Source of the DNA: an uncultured Synergistia bacterium
GTDB taxonomy: Bacteria; Eremiobacterota; SpSt-956; JAKJGF01
Length of the DNA: 5,790 nucleotides
Reading direction: 5' to 3'
Assembly (NCBI GenBank): GCA_937888925.1
Contig: CALARM010000549.1
Coordinates: 1 to 5,790 of the forward strand
The translations under genes and the position numbers were made by a program. This document shows positions 4,016 to 5,790 of the stretch, one piece after another. The notes below the pieces were generated by a model. The model was not told the origin of the DNA and searched no databases. It saw nothing but the letters and a program-made list of their open reading frames with translations. Positions within the stretch are counted from its first letter, which is position 1; every line of letters begins with the position of its first letter.

Positions 4016-5788
4016 TTAAGTCAGAAGTCCCCATTCCAGGCTTCTGTGAACTCTGATTATCATGCCTGTTATCTGGGCAATAGTTTCAATAACTTTAGGG
4101 TAATCATCAACATATGTATAAAGCTCTCCGCTTTCTATTACAAGGACTCCGAGAAAACTGTTGATAAGTATTATGGGGCAGAGTACTGCACATTTTGTAT
4201 TCTTTGAGAGTATACCTGAAGAAATTTCATCTTCCGTAATTTTCAGGACAATAGTTTTCCTGTTTAACATAATTTTTTCAATAATAGTATTTTTCATTGG
4301 TTTTTTTTCTGTTTCTCCGAAACGTTCGGTTATTTCCGGGAAAGCAGTAAAAATCTGTATATATTCTCCTGATTTATCCATAGTTATGACCCGTACCGAA
4401 TCAAAGGAAACAGAATTTCTGAGTTCTTCCATAATATTTCTTAATTTCTGCTCTATGAATTCCCCGCCTGATGCCATTAAAATAGCCCTGTTCAGGAATT
4501 GAAATTCCTGAAGTTTTGCAGTAATTTTTTCCTCTTCTTCCATTTTGAAGGTTATATCTCTTATGACACATATTCGGCTCATGATCTTATCTCCGTCAAA
4601 TATTCTCGAACCGGTAACCTCTAATTTTAGAGGTCTTCTGTCATGAGTAAAGGCCTGCACCTGAAGAGGAGGTAGCTGTAATCTGGGATCTCCTTCGATA
4701 GGAGCCCTGAAATATTGCATGGCCTTTATGGCACTATCAGACGGTAGAAAATTTACAAAATGTTTGCCTATAAATATCTCTGCAGGGAGGCCAAAGATTT
4801 TTTCTGCCTTTCTGGTTATATAGGTAATAATACCTTCTTTATCAAGTGTTAATATTAAATCATTCGCATTTTCAACCATAAGACGAAATATTTCACCTGA
4901 TTTTTTAAGTTCTTTTATATTCTCTTCCTCTTTAACGGGTTGTGTAACCAGTTCGCCTTTATAGATTTTCTGAAGTTCTCCTTTTATTTCCCCTGCAGTT
5001 TGAAATCTATCCTCCTTTTTTAAAGCCATAGCTTTAAGGATTATATGTTCAAATCCTTCTGATATTTCAGGATTTAATGAAGAAGGGCAGGGAAGAGGAT
5101 CACGTTTGGCAGTCAACCTGTTTATAGAATCTGTCGGCAGGGTTCTGGTTATAAGATAATAAATGGTTGCTCCCAGTGAATATATATCGCTTAAAGGATC
5201 CGTTCCTTCAATACCGTACTGTTCCGGAGGGGCAAAATGGGGTGTAACACTCTGTGCTGCTACGTGGGTTTTTACTTTATCTGATTTTAGCTTTGATATA
5301 CCAAAATCTATAAGCATAATATATCCTTTTTCCGAGAGCATAATATTTTCCGGTTTTAGATCTCTGAATACAACAGGCTTGGAAGGATGGGAATGAAGAT
5401 AGCCAAGTATGTCGCATAGTTGAAAAAACCAGTCTGTTATTTGATCCTGTGATAAATAGGAAACATTTTTTTCCACTATTTCATAAAGATTATTCCCTGA
5501 AATATACTCCATTACGAGATAATACTTGCCTTCATATACAAAATAATCCTCTACCTTCGGAAGTTGCGGATGTTCCAGTGTAACAAGTATTTCCGCTTCA
5601 AATCGAAATTGTTTCGTTTTTTCTTCTATATTTATATCATCTCCGCATGTATCAAGCATTTCTTTAACAGCCCATTCTTTTCTTTTCAGCAGGTCATCTG
5701 CCAGATAAATACATCCGTATCCTCCTTCTCCTATTTTCTTTTTTATCTTATAACGTTCCCTTAGTATTATTCCTTCGGATAAAGCCAT
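4016..5788 (-). CDS. Ser/Thr protein kinase with C-terminal PAS and GAF sensor domains
   Basis: Predicted 590-residue soluble Hanks-type kinase. The kinase domain (about 13-276) has the glycine loop G20-EGGYG, Lys42 in WAVKEM, a likely helix-C Glu66, catalytic F141-R-D143-LKPEN148, D161-FG, A186-PPEQY and D201-IYSLG, so all key residues are present and it should be active. Phe replaces the usual His before Arg-Asp, which many kinases tolerate. After a charged linker comes a PAS domain (about 297-413: F301-RLMVENANDLILTLDKEG to ICVIRDIT). A coiled segment then leads to a GAF domain (about 430-583: MEELRNSVSFDSVRVI to LGVLVIESGE). There is no membrane helix and no histidine kinase or GGDEF output, so PAS and GAF probably tune the kinase in response to an intracellular ligand or redox state. 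The ATG is two bases from the window edge, so its ribosome site is not visible; the N-terminus fits this family. Targets are unknown. Confidence 0.9.
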   Translation of the reverse strand: MALSEGIILRERYKIKKKIGEGGYGCIYLADDLLKRKEWAVKEMLDTCGDDINIEEKTKQFRFEAEILVTLEHPQLPKVEDYFVYEGKYYLVMEYISGNNLYEIVEKNVSYLSQDQITDWFFQLCDILGYLHSHPSKPVVFRDLKPENIMLSEKGYIMLIDFGISKLKSDKVKTHVAAQSVTPHFAPPEQYGIEGTDPLSDIYSLGATIYYLITRTLPTDSINRLTAKRDPLPCPSSLNPEISEGFEHIILKAMALKKEDRFQTAGEIKGELQKIYKGELVTQPVKEEENIKELKKSGEIFRLMVENANDLILTLDKEGIITYITRKAEKIFGLPAEIFIGKHFVNFLPSDSAIKAMQYFRAPIEGDPRLQLPPLQVQAFTHDRRPLKLEVTGSRIFDGDKIMSRICVIRDITFKMEEEEKITAKLQEFQFLNRAILMASGGEFIEQKLRNIMEELRNSVSFDSVRVITMDKSGEYIQIFTAFPEITERFGETEKKPMKNTIIEKIMLNRKTIVLKITEDEISSGILSKNTKCAVLCPIILINSFLGVLVIESGELYTYVDDYPKVIETIAQITGMIIRVHRSLEWGLLT

Positions 5789-5790
5789 GA

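Noticed and set aside
4161..5764. Plus-strand frames opposite the kinase (4161-4502, 5163-5396, 5564-5764)
   Set aside because: They lie antisense to a clearly conserved kinase-PAS-GAF coding sequence and show no recognisable domains or ribosome sites.

Overview
The window is AT-rich bacterial DNA with strong Shine-Dalgarno sites (AAGGAGGG, GGGAGGG, AGGAG), two probable TTG starts and no archaeal or phage hallmarks. It most likely comes from an uncultivated low-GC bacterium that uses Hanks-type signalling kinases. I cannot name the phylum from this sequence. Five genes lie on the minus strand and are read from right to left. The last codons of a sixth, convergent gene may enter at the left edge.

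In transcription order, the right-hand third (5788-4016) holds a cytoplasmic Ser/Thr kinase with C-terminal PAS and GAF sensor domains. After a gap with a candidate promoter comes a short class I SAM-dependent methyltransferase (3824-3243, perhaps starting at an AUU codon at 3845). A 214-base gap with a good candidate promoter precedes a small exported TPR protein with one C-terminal membrane helix (3028-2393). Next come two paralogues joined by an ATGA overlap (2276-1218 and 1221-142). I read both as divergent proteasome/HslV/Anbu-like Ntn hydrolases of the peptidase T1 fold.

The main result is that paralogous pair. The downstream copy places Thr directly after the initiator Met and keeps a Lys where the proteasome active-site lysine belongs, so it could be catalytic. 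The upstream copy has Ala and Ser at those two places and looks like a non-catalytic partner. Both are about 350 residues, far longer than HslV, Anbu or ordinary beta subunits. Both carry the same extra middle segment with a GF..DDF....Y...G..Y.IK signature at identical spacing. An active plus inactive pair translated in a coupled way suggests a hetero-oligomeric chamber or dimer. No unfoldase ATPase or peptide-tagging gene is visible here.

A second theme is a set of short tandem repeats with a 7-base period and a shared TCAC/GTGA core. They sit next to the stop codons of three of the five minus-strand genes, and two of them form inverted arrays able to fold into hairpins.

The kinase and methyltransferase may simply be neighbours. 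The last three genes (TPR protein, inactive paralogue, active paralogue) are the best operon candidate.
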